From: Nocardiopsis eucommiae
Lineage (GTDB): Bacteria; Actinomycetota; Actinomycetes; Streptosporangiales; Streptosporangiaceae
DNA length: 64,000 nt
Assembly (NCBI GenBank): GCA_018388625.1
Contig: CP074402.1
Span: forward strand, 2,170,001-2,234,000
Direction: 5' to 3'
The notes under the pieces were generated by a model. The model was given only the letters and a program-made list of their open reading frames with translations. It ran no database searches and was not told the origin of the DNA. The translations under genes were made by a program, and so were the position numbers. Below, one piece after another: positions 42,800 through 52,594 of the stretch; within the stretch, counting starts at the first letter, position 1; the number at the start of each line of letters is the position of its first letter.

Positions 42800-43042
42800 C
42801 TACTTCTGGATGAAGTTGATGACGTCCTGGACCGTCTTGAGGTCCTTGAGCTGGTCGTCGGGGATCTCCACGCCGAACTTGTCCTGCGCGGCGACGGCGA
42901 TCTCGACCATGGACAGCGAGTCGATGTCCAGGTCGTCCACGAACGACTTCTCGGGGGTGACCTCGGCGGGCTCCGTACCGACGATCTCCTCGACGATGTC
43001 GCCGAGGCCCTTGAGGATGTCCTGCTCGCTGTGGTCGGCCAT
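42800..43042 (-). CDS. acpP: Acyl carrier protein
   Basis: 80-residue acidic four-helix carrier protein starting MADHSEQDILKGLGDIVEE. The phosphopantetheine attachment Ser42 lies in DLDIDSLSMVEI. It carries growing acyl chains in type II fatty acid synthesis. Between fabH and fabF, intact frame. A longer frame upstream is not used: the ATG at 43042 has a purine-rich ribosome site (AAGGAG) in front. Confidence 0.96.
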   Translation of the reverse strand: MADHSEQDILKGLGDIVEEIVGTEPAEVTPEKSFVDDLDIDSLSMVEIAVAAQDKFGVEIPDDQLKDLKTVQDVINFIQK

Positions 43043-43133
43043 GTCGTGTTTCTCCTTGCTTGACGAACGTGGTGTCGGTGACGTTCCCGAACGGGGCGGG
43101 CGGGCCCGCGTCCGCTGGGATCGGATCATCGGA

Positions 43134-44089
43134 TCAGGGGATGCGGATCACCTGTGCGGCGTAGACCAGGCCCGCACCGAATCCCAGGGTGAGCACGGTG
43201 CTCCCCGACGGCAGCTCCCCGCGTTCGACCATGCGCGACAGCGCGAGAGGGATCGAGGCGGAGGAGGTGTTGCCAGCGGTGACGATATCGCGGGCCACGA
43301 GTGCCTGGGGTGCCCCCAGCTTGCGCGCGATGGACTCGACGATCCGCAGGTTGGCCTGGTGGGGCACGAAGGCGGTGAGCTCGGACGGCTCCACACCGGC
43401 GCGCTCCAGCGCCTCCAGGGCCACCTTGTACAACTCGGTGGTGGTCCACCGGAAGACGGCCTGACCCTCCTGGTGGAGGTACTTGCCCTCACGCAGGTGG
43501 ATCGTGTCGGCGCGCTCGCCCGAGGAACCCCAGACGACCGGACCGACGGCGTGCTCCTCGGAGGCCGAGACCACGGCGGCCCCGGCACCGTCGGCGAAGA
43601 TCACACAGGTGGACCGGTCCTCCCAGTCCACCCAGTCGCTGAGCTTCTCCGAGCCGATCACCAGGACGTTGCGCGAGCTTCCGGCCCGGACCGAGTCCGA
43701 GGCCAGCCCGAGCGCGTAGACGAAGCCCGCGCAGGCCGCGTTGACGTCGAAGGCACCCGGAGCGGAGATGCCGAGCCGCGCGGCGACGGTCGCCGCGGTG
43801 TTGGGGATCTGGTCCTGCACGGTGCAGGTGGCCACGATCACCAGGTCGATGTCCTCGGGGAGAGCCCGCCCGCCGCGAGGGCCTTGCCTCCGGCGGCGAC
43901 GGCCATGCTCGCCACGGAGTCCTCGGGTCCGGCGACGCGACGCTCCCTGATGCCCACACGGCTCTGGATCCACTCGTCGTTGGTGTCGACGCGGGCCTCC
44001 AGATCGGCGTTGGTCACGACCCGCGACGGCTGGTACCCGCCGAAGGAACGGATCGCGGCACCGCCGGGCGCACTGGGGACGTTGAACAT
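43134..44089 (-). CDS. fabH: Beta-ketoacyl-ACP synthase III, frame broken once
   Basis: Starts fatty acid synthesis by condensing acyl-CoA primer with malonyl-ACP. N-terminus MFNVPSAPGGAAIRSFGGYQPSRVVTN with DEWIQSRVGIRERRVA. After a missing base in the G-run 43857-43860 it continues DIDLVIVATCTVQDQIPNTA. Catalytic Cys in DVNAACAGFVY, His in VPHQANLRI, Asn in TAGNTSSASIP. Corrected length 318 residues. It follows fabD directly (2-bp gap). Confidence 0.94.
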
Positions 44090-44091
44090 GC

Positions 44092-45074
44092 TCAGCCTTC
44101 CTGCTGGCTGCTCGCGGGGGAGGGGGTCCCCGCGTGCTCCTTGATGAGAGCGCTGGCGCGTTCGAGGTCGTCGGGGGTCTTCACCGCGAGGATCTCGATG
44201 CCACGCAGCGCGCGCTTGGCGAGGCCACTGAGCGTGCCCGCCGGGGTCAGCTCGATGGACGCGGTCACCCCGAGGTCGGAGAGGGTGTCGGTGCAGGCGT
44301 CCCAGCGGACCGGCGAGGAGATCTGCGAGACCAGGCGGTCCAGGTACTCGGCGCCGCTCTCGACCACGGCTCCGTCGGCGTTCGACAGAAGACGGACGCT
44401 GGGGTCGGCGGTGGCCAGGCTCCGGGCGGCGTCCCGCACCCGCTCCACGGCCGGGGCCATGTGCTCGGTGTGGAAGGCGCCCGCCACGGACAGGGGCCGC
44501 AGCCGGGCCCGCTCGGGCGGGTTCTCGGCGAACGCCGCCAGCTGGGCGGTGGTTCCGGCGGCCACGATCTGACCGGAGCCGTTGTCGTTGGCCGGGGTCA
44601 GCCCGGCGGCCTCGATGGCGGCCAGGACGGCCTCGCGCTCACCGCCCAGGATCGCGGTCATCCCGGTCTCGGTGCGGGCGGCGGCGTCGGCCATCCCACG
44701 GCCGCGCTCGGCCACCAGGGCCAGCGCGTCCTTGGGGAGAGCACACCGGCCAGCGCGGCGGCGGTGAACTCACCGACGCTGTGCCCGGCCGTGGCGTCCA
44801 CGAGGGAGGGCGAGGCGGGCAGCGGGGCGCCGGGGGCGGTCAGCGGGCCGAGCAGCGCGGTGGCCGCGGCCAGGCCGGCGCTCACCAGGAGCGGTTGGGC
44901 GACGGCGGTGTCGCGGATCTCGTCCGCGTCCGCCGTGGTGCCGTAGCGCACGAGGTCGAGACCGGTCACCTCGGACCACGAGGAGAACGTCTCGGCCATG
45001 CCGGGGAGTTCGAGCCACGGGGAGAGGAAACCGGGAACCTGGGCGCCTTGGCCTGGAGCAACGATTACAAGCAC
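44092..45074 (-). CDS. fabD: Malonyl-CoA:ACP transacylase, frame broken once
   Basis: Loads malonyl groups from malonyl-CoA onto ACP. Starts at GTG 45074 (VLVIVAPGQGAQVPGFL). Nucleophile Ser in ATAGHSVGEFTAAA, His in GAFHTEHMAPA. The N- and C-terminal parts are joined by one missing base in the G-run 44734-44737 (VLSPKDALALVAERGRGM). Corrected length is 327 residues. First gene of fabD-fabH-acpP-fabF. The first codons and upstream region are markedly A/T-richer than the rest, where a FasR-type dyad is found. Confidence 0.93.
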
Positions 45075-45141
45075 GACATCAACCTTGCCCTGTAGGAGAT
45101 CACCAGCTGGATGGTGGGAGACACGAAGTTCACCGAAGTCC

Positions 45142-45162
45142 TTTTGTAGGTAATCCACAAAA
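45142..45162. promoter_or_regulatory. Candidate FasR operator before fabD
   Basis: TTTTGT-N9-ACAAAA dyad (45142-45147 and 45157-45162), centred about 78 bp before the fabD start and between fabD and the divergent fasR gene. In Streptomyces, FasR binds upstream of fabD to activate the operon. The same dyad with equal spacing recurs at 57141-57161. Confidence 0.7.
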
Positions 45163-45328
45163 AGCCACCGGTGATGTCCCCACAAACCCGAAACGGGTGG
45201 AGGAGATCACTTTCCGACGGTACGCGGGCCCCCTCACGCCTCGCCCCCGGACCGCCCGGTGCGGGGCGTGACGGCCGACACGGAGGCGAACTCCGGATCG
45301 GGTGCGGAGAGGATGCGAACCTAGACGA

Positions 45329-46567
45329 GTGAACACCGAACCCCGACCGACCGAGGACGGCGCGAGCGCGCCGACCGGGAACGGCGCCCCTCAGGACCAG
45401 ATCCGCGCCGAGACCGTCCGACGCCTGGAACGCTCCATGGGGGCGCTGGGCACCGCGGCGGTCAGCCGTATGGAGGAGCGACTCGGCTGGTTCCGCCGGA
45501 TGTCGGCCCAGGACCGGTCGTGGATCGGCCTCGTGGCGCAGTCCGGAGTGGCGGCCTTCGTGGACTGGTTCCGTGACCCGGAACGCGGTCGTCCCGCGAT
45601 CACGGTGGAGGTCTTCGGCACCGCCCCGCGCGAACTGACCCGGTCGGTCTCCCTCCAGCAGACCGTCGACATGATCCGGGTGGTCATCGAGGTGGTCGAG
45701 AACCAGGTCGACGACCTCGCCGCCCCGGGCGGCGAACAGCAGCTGCGCGAGGCGATGCTCCGCTACACGCGCGAGGTGGCCTTCAGCTCCGCCAAGGTCT
45801 ACGCCCGCGCGGCCGAGGCCCGTGGCGCCTGGGACGCCCGGCTGGAGGCGCTGATCGTCGACGCGCTCCTGCACGGGGACCAGGTGGAGGGGCTCCAGAC
45901 CTGGGGGTCGGCGCTGGGCTGGTCGCACACGCCGGTGATCGCGGTGGCCGGGGACATCGGTGACGAGGACGGCGGCAAGGTCATGGACGACCTGCGCTCG
46001 GCCGCCCGCCGCCTGGGCTACGACGTGCTGGCGGGCATGCAGGGGCGTCGCGTGGTCGTGGTGGTCGGGGTGGGGGACCGCCATCCGGTCGACGACCTCC
46101 CGATCGAGCCGGTGGAGCCCCTGGCGGGGCTGTTCGGAGACGGACCCGTGGTGGTGGGCCCGGCCGTGGCGGACCTGCACGCGGCGGGATCGTCGGTGCG
46201 GTCCGCGGTGAACGGTCTGCGGGCCGCCGTCGCGTGGCCCGACGCGCCCCGGCCGGTGCTCGCCGACGACCTGCTGCCGGAGCGGGCCCTGGAGGGTGAC
46301 ACGGAGGCCCGCCACCAGCTGGTGACGGAGGTGTACCTGCCGCTCCAGGGCGCCGGTTCCCCGCTGCTGGACACGTTGTCGGTGTACCTCGAGCACGCCT
46401 CGTCACTGGAGGCCACGGCGCGCATGCTCTTCGTGCACCCGAACACGGTGCGCTACCGGCTGAGCCGGATCTCCGAGCTCACCGGGCACATCCCCTCGGA
46501 CGGGCGCGGCTCCTTCGTGCTCCGGGTGGCGGTGGCTCTGGGCCGATTGTCCGAAACCCGGGACTGA
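45329..46567 (+). CDS. fasR: FasR-type fatty acid synthesis regulator (PucR family)
   Basis: 412-residue protein with a conserved N-terminal domain (RRLERSMGALGTAAVSRMEERLGWFRRMSAQDRSWIGLVAQSG), a central regulatory region and a C-terminal PucR/CdaR-type HTH: YLEHASSLEATARMLFVHPNTVRYRLSRISELTG (about residues 353-386). Sequence and location divergent from fabD match FasR, the activator of fabDHPF known from Streptomyces coelicolor. GTG start at 45329. The intact frame contrasts with the broken fab genes next to it. Confidence 0.9.
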   Translation: MNTEPRPTEDGASAPTGNGAPQDQIRAETVRRLERSMGALGTAAVSRMEERLGWFRRMSAQDRSWIGLVAQSGVAAFVDWFRDPERGRPAITVEVFGTAPRELTRSVSLQQTVDMIRVVIEVVENQVDDLAAPGGEQQLREAMLRYTREVAFSSAKVYARAAEARGAWDARLEALIVDALLHGDQVEGLQTWGSALGWSHTPVIAVAGDIGDEDGGKVMDDLRSAARRLGYDVLAGMQGRRVVVVVGVGDRHPVDDLPIEPVEPLAGLFGDGPVVVGPAVADLHAAGSSVRSAVNGLRAAVAWPDAPRPVLADDLLPERALEGDTEARHQLVTEVYLPLQGAGSPLLDTLSVYLEHASSLEATARMLFVHPNTVRYRLSRISELTGHIPSDGRGSFVLRVAVALGRLSETRD

Positions 46568-46575
46568 TCCTCCCG

Positions 46576-46593
46576 GTGGCCGGTGTCGGCCAC
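46576..46593 (+). terminator. Short hairpin after fasR
   Basis: Stem GTGGCCG/CGGCCAC with GTGT loop, 9 bp after the fasR stop. Confidence 0.45.
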
Positions 46594-46829
46594 GCTCGGG
46601 GGCGTGACCTCCGCCACGTCGTAATCTGATCGTTGCCTCCCTTTTCGGCTGGTTTATGGAAGTTTCACCAGCGTCGGGTATGTGTGTAACTGACCGTGTG
46701 CGCCCGGGGACTACGCGAAAAGAGATAGCTTTGATACGGGCAGGTTGCAGGTGGAGCCAGAGACGACGAAAACCCTCGGGCGTCGCTCCCCGCACCGCTC
46801 CGTCACGACGTTCTTGGGGGTCCAACGCT

Positions 46830-47803
46830 GTGGTCGAGCGACCGAGGAAGAGGTTCCGGATACTACGCCCGGTGATCGATTTCGTACTCCAACCCACGCA
46901 GGAGGGTGAGCTGCGCAGGCGCGTCCTGTTCTGGCTCCCCGCGCCGGTCCCGGTCCTGGGCCTGGTGTACCTGCTGGTGGGCGGCGCGATGTCCGCCGCC
47001 GGATGGACCATCCTGCTGGCCGCGAGCGTGGGTGTGGGAACGCTGCTGCTCGCCGTGATCGTGCAGCCCACCCCGCTTCCCGAGGGGCTGGCGCCGCCGG
47101 TCTCGGCCCGCCGCTCCCTGCACCGCTTCCGGCAGTTCACCCAGCTGCGGGTGGCGCTGGCGCTGGTGCCGGTGGTCATCGGCGCCGCGGCCGCGATCGC
47201 GGGTGGCGGCATGTACCCGCTGTTCGCCGCGCTGGCCCTGGCCTGGCCGCAGCTGCTGCTCGCCATGCCCACCTTCTTCACCATCACCAGGGCTCGCAGG
47301 GCCATGGAGGCCTGGGGTACCACCGCCTACCTCTGGCACGCCCTCTCCCGGCCCGCCAGGGTCACCTGGCCGGTGGTCACCCCGCTGGTCCGCTCCTACC
47401 GTGCGTGGCGCACCGACCGCGCCCGCCGTCTGGAGCGCCAGAAGCAGGAGGACCAGCAGCAGGACCAGGCGTGGAAGGAGGCCGTCGACGAGGAGAAGCG
47501 CAACCCCACCGAGCCGCAGGCGCCCGTCGAGGAACCGCCCGCGACCGAGGGGCCACAGCTCCAGCGCACCCGCAAGCTGCACGCGCTCCCCGAGGAACTC
47601 GACGACCAGGACAACGAGCCCACCACGCTCCTGCCCAAGCCCGAGTTGGGCGAGACCGAGGACGCCCCGCGGCCACCAGGTCGCGCGGCACCGTCAACAG
47701 GGCGGCCCGGGAGCTCCTGGAACAGGGCGGGGCGCTCGGCCTGAGCGTACGCAACCGGCGCCGGGGACACGCGAGTCGGCGTCCGCCCTCGCACAAGCCC
47801 TAG
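46830..47803 (+). CDS. Membrane protein with charged C-terminal tail, frame broken once
   Basis: Starts at GTG (VVERPRKRFRILRPVIDFVLQPTQEGELRRRVLFWL). Four hydrophobic helices between residues 35 and 160, then a strongly charged cytoplasmic tail (LERQKQEDQQQDQAWKEAVDEEKRN). One base is missing in the C-run 47665-47668. The corrected end reads TRSRGTVNRAARELLEQGGALGLSVRNRRRG and gives 324 residues. I do not recognise the family. Confidence 0.6.
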
Positions 47804-47840
47804 GGCCCGGCCGCCCTCCGGCACGAGACTCCGCGACGCA

Positions 47841-47872
47841 CTCCGGCGGCGCCCCCACGGGTGCCGCCGGAG
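47841..47872. terminator. Terminator between membrane protein and phosphatase genes
   Basis: 14-bp stem with one mismatch (CTCCGGCGGCGCCC with GGGTGCCGCCGGAG) and 4-nt loop between convergent genes. Confidence 0.65.
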
Positions 47873-47884
47873 CCGTGTCACGGG

Positions 47885-49551
47885 TCAGATGACGGCCCGG
47901 CGGCGGACCTCGGGCAGGGCGTCGTCCCCGCCCTGCGGGCAGTGGTACCAGCGCGCCTCGGCCTCGCGGCCGTCGAAGACCACCTCACCGATCGTGTTGC
48001 CGAAGTAGGGGCGCTCCGAGAGCCCCCAGGAGAGCGGGGCGCGACGCACCCCCGCCAGCCGCGTCAGGACGCTCCCGGCCAGCCGCAGGGGCCAGCTCGC
48101 GGACACCGTGGCCGCGCGGCGCAGGTTCGGGGAGAGCTGGTTGCACAGCGCGGAGGAGACCAGCTGGGCGACCCGGGAGGTCGTGTGCCCCGCACGGGCC
48201 CGCGCGCGGGCCAGGTAGGAGAAGTGCACGTCTCCGCTGAGCAGCAGGACCGTGGCGGGAGCCGGACCCCTGCCGCCACGGGCGACGTCGAGCACGGCGT
48301 CCGCCAGGCGGTGGAAGGAGTACTGGAAGGCGCCCCAGTGCTCCAGGTCCAGGGCCTGGCGCAGCCGCTCGGCGGGGGTCCTGGCCGCCGCACCCCAGGC
48401 GCCCGCGCACACCGCCTCGTTCCACGCCTCCAGGTGGTGCACGGAGGGCGGCAGCAGGACCGGGACGGTGGAGGCGACCACGAGGTGGTCGGGGCCGCCG
48501 GTCAGGTGCTCGTCCAGCCAGTCGTGACCGTCGGATCCCAGGATGGACCGTGAGCCGCCGGGGAGGTCGTTCTCGTCCAGGTCTCGACCGCAGCGGGTGT
48601 CGGCCACGAGGACCCGTACGCCGCCCACGTCGTGGTGGTGGCTCCACCGGTAGGAGGAGGGCTCGTCGTGCGCGCGCCACGCGAACGCGTCCAGCGCGTC
48701 CCCGGCGTCGGTGCCGCGCTCGCGGTGGTCGCGCACGGCCGCCCACAGCGGGTCCTTGGCGCGCGCGTCGGGGAGAGGTTCCCCACGTGCTGGTACACCC
48801 AGTAGGCGCCGAGTCCGCTGGTCACCCGGGTGCGCCACCACGGGTACCCGTCCATCGCGCCGCGCCAGGCCGCCGAGGTGTTCCAGTCGTCGCGGATGTC
48901 GTGGTCGTCGAAGACCATCAGTGTGGGCACGGTCGACAGCAGCCACCGCACCTGGGGGTCGGACCAGGCCTGTCGGTAGAGCTCGGCGTACTCGTCGAAA
49001 CGGACGACCTCGCCCTCCGGTGCGCCGTCCGGGTCCTCCGCGCCGCGCCTCTCCCGGAGGAAGGCCCGCATGGGCTCCTGGACCTCGTCGGCGTAGACCT
49101 GGTCGCCGATGAGCAGCAGGACCAGGTTGTCCTCGGTCGGGTCCTCACGGGCCAGGCGGCGGGCGGTGGCACGGAGCATGTCGGGGCCGTAGCGGACCAG
49201 GCCCTCGGGAGTGTCACCGGTGGGGGTGTGGCAGGAGCCGTACAGCAGCCGGGTCGGCGCGTCCGGGGACAGGGTGCGCAGGACGCTGGGCGGCAGCGGG
49301 CTGTCGGGTTCGGGCCACACCCGGTCCTCACCGAGGAAGACCTCGTAGGGGAGGACGGAACCCGGCGTCAGGCCCTCGATTTCGCACACGGCGTAGTGGT
49401 GGCCGTGGACCGTGAAGGTGCGGCTGGCCGAGACCGGCCCGCCGTCCACGCGAACCCGGACGTCACAGGGGGCGTCCGTCTCCACCCACACCGTCGCCGT
49501 GGCGGGGCCCACGTGGCGAAGCACGGGCCCCAAAAGTAACGAGACAGTCAC
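47885..49551 (-). CDS. PhoD-like metallophosphatase, frame broken once
   Basis: The first 120 residues form a fibronectin-like domain (LLGPVLRHVGPATATVWVETDAPC, SRTFTVHGHHYAVCEIEGL). The phosphatase domain has YGSCHTP, LLLIGDQVYADE, PTLMVFDDHDIRDDWN, VLLLSGDVHFSYLA and the PhoD-like order of Asp/His/Asn metal ligands. One missing base in the G-run 48770-48773 is corrected to LSPDARAKDPLWAAV. Corrected length is 555 residues. No signal peptide is visible, so it is probably cytoplasmic, unlike secreted PhoD enzymes. Confidence 0.85.
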
Positions 49552-49679
49552 CCTTATCCCTTCTTTCGTCCAGTTTCACACACGTCGAGGAGGAGTATGG
49601 CCCCTTCGCGGGGGTTCGGTCACCTGCGGATCCACGCGTGATGGTTGCACCGGGGGCCAGGCTGCGCGAAGGTGTCGCT

Positions 49680-50090
49680 ATGCGGACACTGATCCTTGAG
49701 CTGCACACCGGCGGATCGGAGAGCGTCACCGACATCACCGAGCAGTGCCGAGAGTTCGTCGCCCGGAGCGGCGGCGACGGCCTGCTCAACGTCTTCGTCC
49801 CGCACGCGACGGCGGGCGTGGCCATCATCGAGCTGGGCGCGGGGTCCGACGACGACCTCCTGGCCTCCCTCGACGACCTGCTGCCAGCCGACGACCGGTG
49901 GCGGCACCGGCACGGGTCCCGAGGACACGGACGCTCACACGTCATGCCGGCGTTCGTCGCACCGCAGACCACACTGCCAGTACTATCCGGCAGACTCGAA
50001 CTGGGCACGTGGCAGTCCGTCGCGATCGTGGACCTGAACGTGGACAACCCGGATCGGCAGGTCCGGTTGTCCTTCCTGGAGTCCGGATGA
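49680..50090 (+). CDS. YjbQ family (UPF0047) protein
   Basis: 136-residue protein of the YjbQ fold, starting MRTLILELHTGGSESVTDITEQCREFV. The conserved features are VFVPHATAGVAIIE, HRHGSRGHGRSHVMPAFVAPQTTLPV and the end LGTWQSVAIVDLNVDNPDRQVRLSFL. Some relatives have thiamine-phosphate synthase-like activity; the physiological role is unclear. Start chosen for the GAAGG ribosome site; two further in-frame start codons lie upstream. Confidence 0.85.
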   Translation: MRTLILELHTGGSESVTDITEQCREFVARSGGDGLLNVFVPHATAGVAIIELGAGSDDDLLASLDDLLPADDRWRHRHGSRGHGRSHVMPAFVAPQTTLPVLSGRLELGTWQSVAIVDLNVDNPDRQVRLSFLESG

Positions 50091-50271
50091 GCTGATTCGA
50101 CGCGAGCCGGGTTCGGACGCGCGTTGACGGGATATGCCACTAGCGTGTGAACTAGGCCATCAGCGATGGTTACGGACCCACGTGACGGGCGACAAAAAAT
50201 GCCCGGCATCGTTGTGACAACTGCTTCGTGCAGGCAAGATTGAGAAAAACCATCTGTGGAGGAGAACTTTC

Positions 50272-50697
50272 GTGAGCGCGACCGCGGGCCAGGCACAAAG
50301 CGAACGCGGCTTGGCTGACCGACTCGGATTCAAGCCGGGTCAGGTGGTGCAGGAATTCGGGTTCGACGACGACGTCGATGAGGGACTGCGCGCTTCCATC
50401 GCCGAACTCACGGGCGAGGCACTGGTCGACGAGGACTTCGACGGCGACGTCGACGCGGCACTGCTGTGGTGGCGGTCCGACGAGGAAGGCGACCTCACCG
50501 ACGCTCTGATGGACACGGTGACGACCATCGCCGACGGAGGGACCATCCTGGTCCTGACCCCGAAGGCCGGTCGTGAGCTGCACGTGTCACCCAACGACGT
50601 GGCCGAGGCCGCCACCACTTCGGGCCTGTCGCAGACCAGCGCGGTCAGCATCGGCGCCGACTGGTCGGGCACCCGCCTGGTCGTTCCCAAGCGGTGA
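50272..50697 (+). CDS. DUF3052 family protein
   Basis: 141-residue protein conserved in actinobacteria. It has RLGFKPGQVVQEFGFDDDVDEGLR, ALLWWRSDEEGDLTDALMDTVTTIADGG and the end TSAVSIGADWSGTRLVVPKR. The domain resembles small alpha/beta proteins of unknown function. GTG start with GGAGGAGAA upstream. The 180-bp upstream region is A/T-richer and should hold the promoter. Confidence 0.85.
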   Translation: MSATAGQAQSERGLADRLGFKPGQVVQEFGFDDDVDEGLRASIAELTGEALVDEDFDGDVDAALLWWRSDEEGDLTDALMDTVTTIADGGTILVLTPKAGRELHVSPNDVAEAATTSGLSQTSAVSIGADWSGTRLVVPKR

Positions 50698-50769
50698 CGG
50701 ACACCACCCGCACCGGGTGAGTCGTCCGGCGTCGCGCGCCTCGGAAAGCACGGGCGCGCGGCGCTGAGG

Positions 50770-50793
50770 GGTGCCCGTCGACCGACGGGCACC
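50770..50793 (+). terminator. Terminator after the DUF3052 gene
   Basis: Perfect inverted repeat GGTGCCCGTCG/CGACGGGCACC around a 2-nt centre, 73 bp after the stop codon. Confidence 0.55.
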
Positions 50794-50825
50794 GGTACCG
50801 GCCCGCGCGGTCGGCCGACACGAAC

Positions 50826-51299
50826 GTGAGCATGACCGACACCGTCTCCGTGGGCGCCCGCGCGCCCGAGTTCAGCCTCCGGGACCAGTACGGCCAGGAC
50901 ACCGTCCTGAGCGCCCTCCGAGGCGGCCCCGTGCTCGTCGTGTTCTACCCGTTGGCCTTCTCGGGGGTGTGCTCGGGAGAGCTCGCGGACCTGCGCGACC
51001 ACCACGACGAGCTCCGGGACCTCGGGGTCACGGTGCTGGCGGTGTCGGTGGACTCCACCTTCGCCCTGCGCACCTGGTCCGACCGGGAGGGGTTCCCCTT
51101 CGCGCTGCTCTCGGACTTCTGGCCGCACGGCGGGGTCGCCCGGGAGTACGGGGTCCTCGACGAGGGACGCGGAGTGGCCCGGCGGGGCACCTTCCTCATC
51201 GACGCCGAGGGCGTGGTCCGCTGGACCGCGCACACGGCCGTCGACCGACCCCGGGACGTCGAGGAGTACGTGGCCCAGGCCCGCCACCTGGCGGGATGA
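50826..51299 (+). CDS. AhpE-type one-cysteine peroxiredoxin
   Basis: 157-residue thioredoxin-fold peroxidase that reduces hydroperoxides. The peroxidatic Cys49 lies in YPLAFSGVCSGEL, where Ser replaces the usual Thr of the PxxxT/SxxC motif. No clear resolving Cys is present, as in AhpE. The start may be GTG 50826 or ATG 50832. Convergent genes are absent; tRNA-Val follows 52 bp downstream. Confidence 0.85.
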   Translation: MSMTDTVSVGARAPEFSLRDQYGQDTVLSALRGGPVLVVFYPLAFSGVCSGELADLRDHHDELRDLGVTVLAVSVDSTFALRTWSDREGFPFALLSDFWPHGGVAREYGVLDEGRGVARRGTFLIDAEGVVRWTAHTAVDRPRDVEEYVAQARHLAG

Positions 51300-51351
51300 G
51301 CCAGGCGCGAGAACCACCGCGAAGCGGTATGATCTCTCGCGACGCACACAC

Positions 51352-51425
51352 GGGCGCGTAGCTCAGTTGGTTAGAGCAATTGCCTTACAAGCAATAGGCC
51401 AGGGGTTCGAGTCCCTTCGCGCCCA
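51352..51425 (+). tRNA. tRNA-Val (anticodon UAC)
   Basis: 74-nt cloverleaf: acceptor GGGCGCG/CGCGCCC with discriminator A, D-arm GCTC-AGTTGGTTA-GAGC, anticodon stem ATTGC/GCAAT with loop CTTACAA (anticodon TAC at 51386-51388), T-arm AGGGG-TTCGAGT-CCCTT. No CCA is encoded. Confidence 0.95.
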
Positions 51426-51434
51426 CTCCACCCA

Positions 51435-51481
51435 GGAACGACCCCGCTCGGGGAGGTCCTCCGTCCGCGCCGGGTCGTTCC
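51435..51481 (+). terminator. Hairpin after tRNA-Val
   Basis: Perfect 10-bp stem GGAACGACCC/GGGTCGTTCC with a 27-nt interior that can fold further, 9 bp after the tRNA. Confidence 0.5.
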
Positions 51482-51707
51482 GTCGTCTCCTCTGGGGACG
51501 GCCCCCGGAGTCCCGACGCGGGGCCACGCCGTCCCGCCGCCGGACGGTCGGAGGCACGACGGGTTCCGCCCGGACCGCGGCCCGGGGCGACCGGCGAACG
51601 CCGCGAGTTCCACCTCGACGACCGCGCGGGAGCGCCCCGAGAGCCCTGAGAGGCCGCGCACCATCCTCAGACAGCCCGTCACGGACCGTTGACGGGGGCC
51701 CGGGCCG

Positions 51708-52539
51708 TCAGCCCGGGATGACCACGACCGGGCACCTGGCTCGCACGGTGAGCCTCTGACCGACGGACCCGCGCAGGAGCCCGGCGGTCAGCCCCAGACT
51801 CCGGGTCCCCACGACGATCAGGTCGGCCTCGGCCGAGCGCTCCACGAGGAGGTCGACCGGGTCCCCGCGCCGCTCCTCCTCACGGACGCGCACGTCCCGG
51901 CCCGACCCCTTCGCCTCCTCGACCGCGGCCGTCCCTGAGCGCTCGTTCGGGGAGGAGTCTCCGATCGCTCGGAAGAGCAGGAGCTCCGCGCCGCGTATCC
52001 GGGCCTCTTCCAGGGCGTAGGACACCACCGCGCCGGTGGAGGGGCCACCGTCGACCCCCGCGACGACGCGGCCCCGTCCCTGTGAGGCGGCCCCGGAGAC
52101 GACGGCGACGGGGCCGGGGAGCGGCCGATCAGTCTCCGGCTGACGGATCCCGCGATGGTCCCGGACAGGAATCCCAGTCGGCGCGTGCCGACCACCAACG
52201 GTCCCCCTCCGCGGCGGCGAGCAGCGCGTCGACGGGATCCCCGGCGACGACCCGCATCTCGATGCGGTCCTCCGGTACGGCCCCCACGGCGCGGGAGAAG
52301 GCCGCCTCCGCCCTGCGCCGGAGCCGCTGGTTGGTCTGGAACTCCTCGCGGGAGATCTGCCTCCGGGAGTCCGAGACCGGACCCCTGCGGGCCGGGCCGG
52401 AGGCCCCCACGGTCACGATCCGGAGTGAGGCCTCCCAGAGGCGCGCGTAGGCGCTCGCCCACTCGACGGCGTCGAGACTGGCACGGGAGCCGTCACCGCC
52501 CACGGTCACGGTCGATCGGGCGTTCACGTTTCCTCGCAT
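51708..52539 (-). CDS. Tandem universal stress protein, frame broken twice
   Basis: Two USP domains. The first starts MRGNVNARSTVTVGGDGSRASLDAVEWASAYARLW and ends with the ATP-binding signature GPLVVGTRRLGFLSGTIAGSVSRRLIG. The second starts VVAGVDGGPSTGAVVSYALEEARIRGAELLLF and ends LIVVGTRSLGLTAGLLRGSVGQRL. Both G2xG9xGS/T-type motifs suggest ATP binding. Missing bases lie in the runs 52203-52207 and 52110-52113. Corrected length is 277 residues, normal for tandem USP proteins of actinomycetes, usually induced by hypoxia or stress. Confidence 0.85.
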
Positions 52540-52594
52540 CAGAACTCGGCCTCCGCGTGCCGTGCGTCGCTCGGCCGACGCGGTCGGTTCACCG

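Noticed and set aside
46600-46829. Riboswitch in the leader of the 46.8-kb membrane protein gene
   Set aside because: The region is A/T-richer with some pairing potential, but I could not match the core of any riboswitch class.
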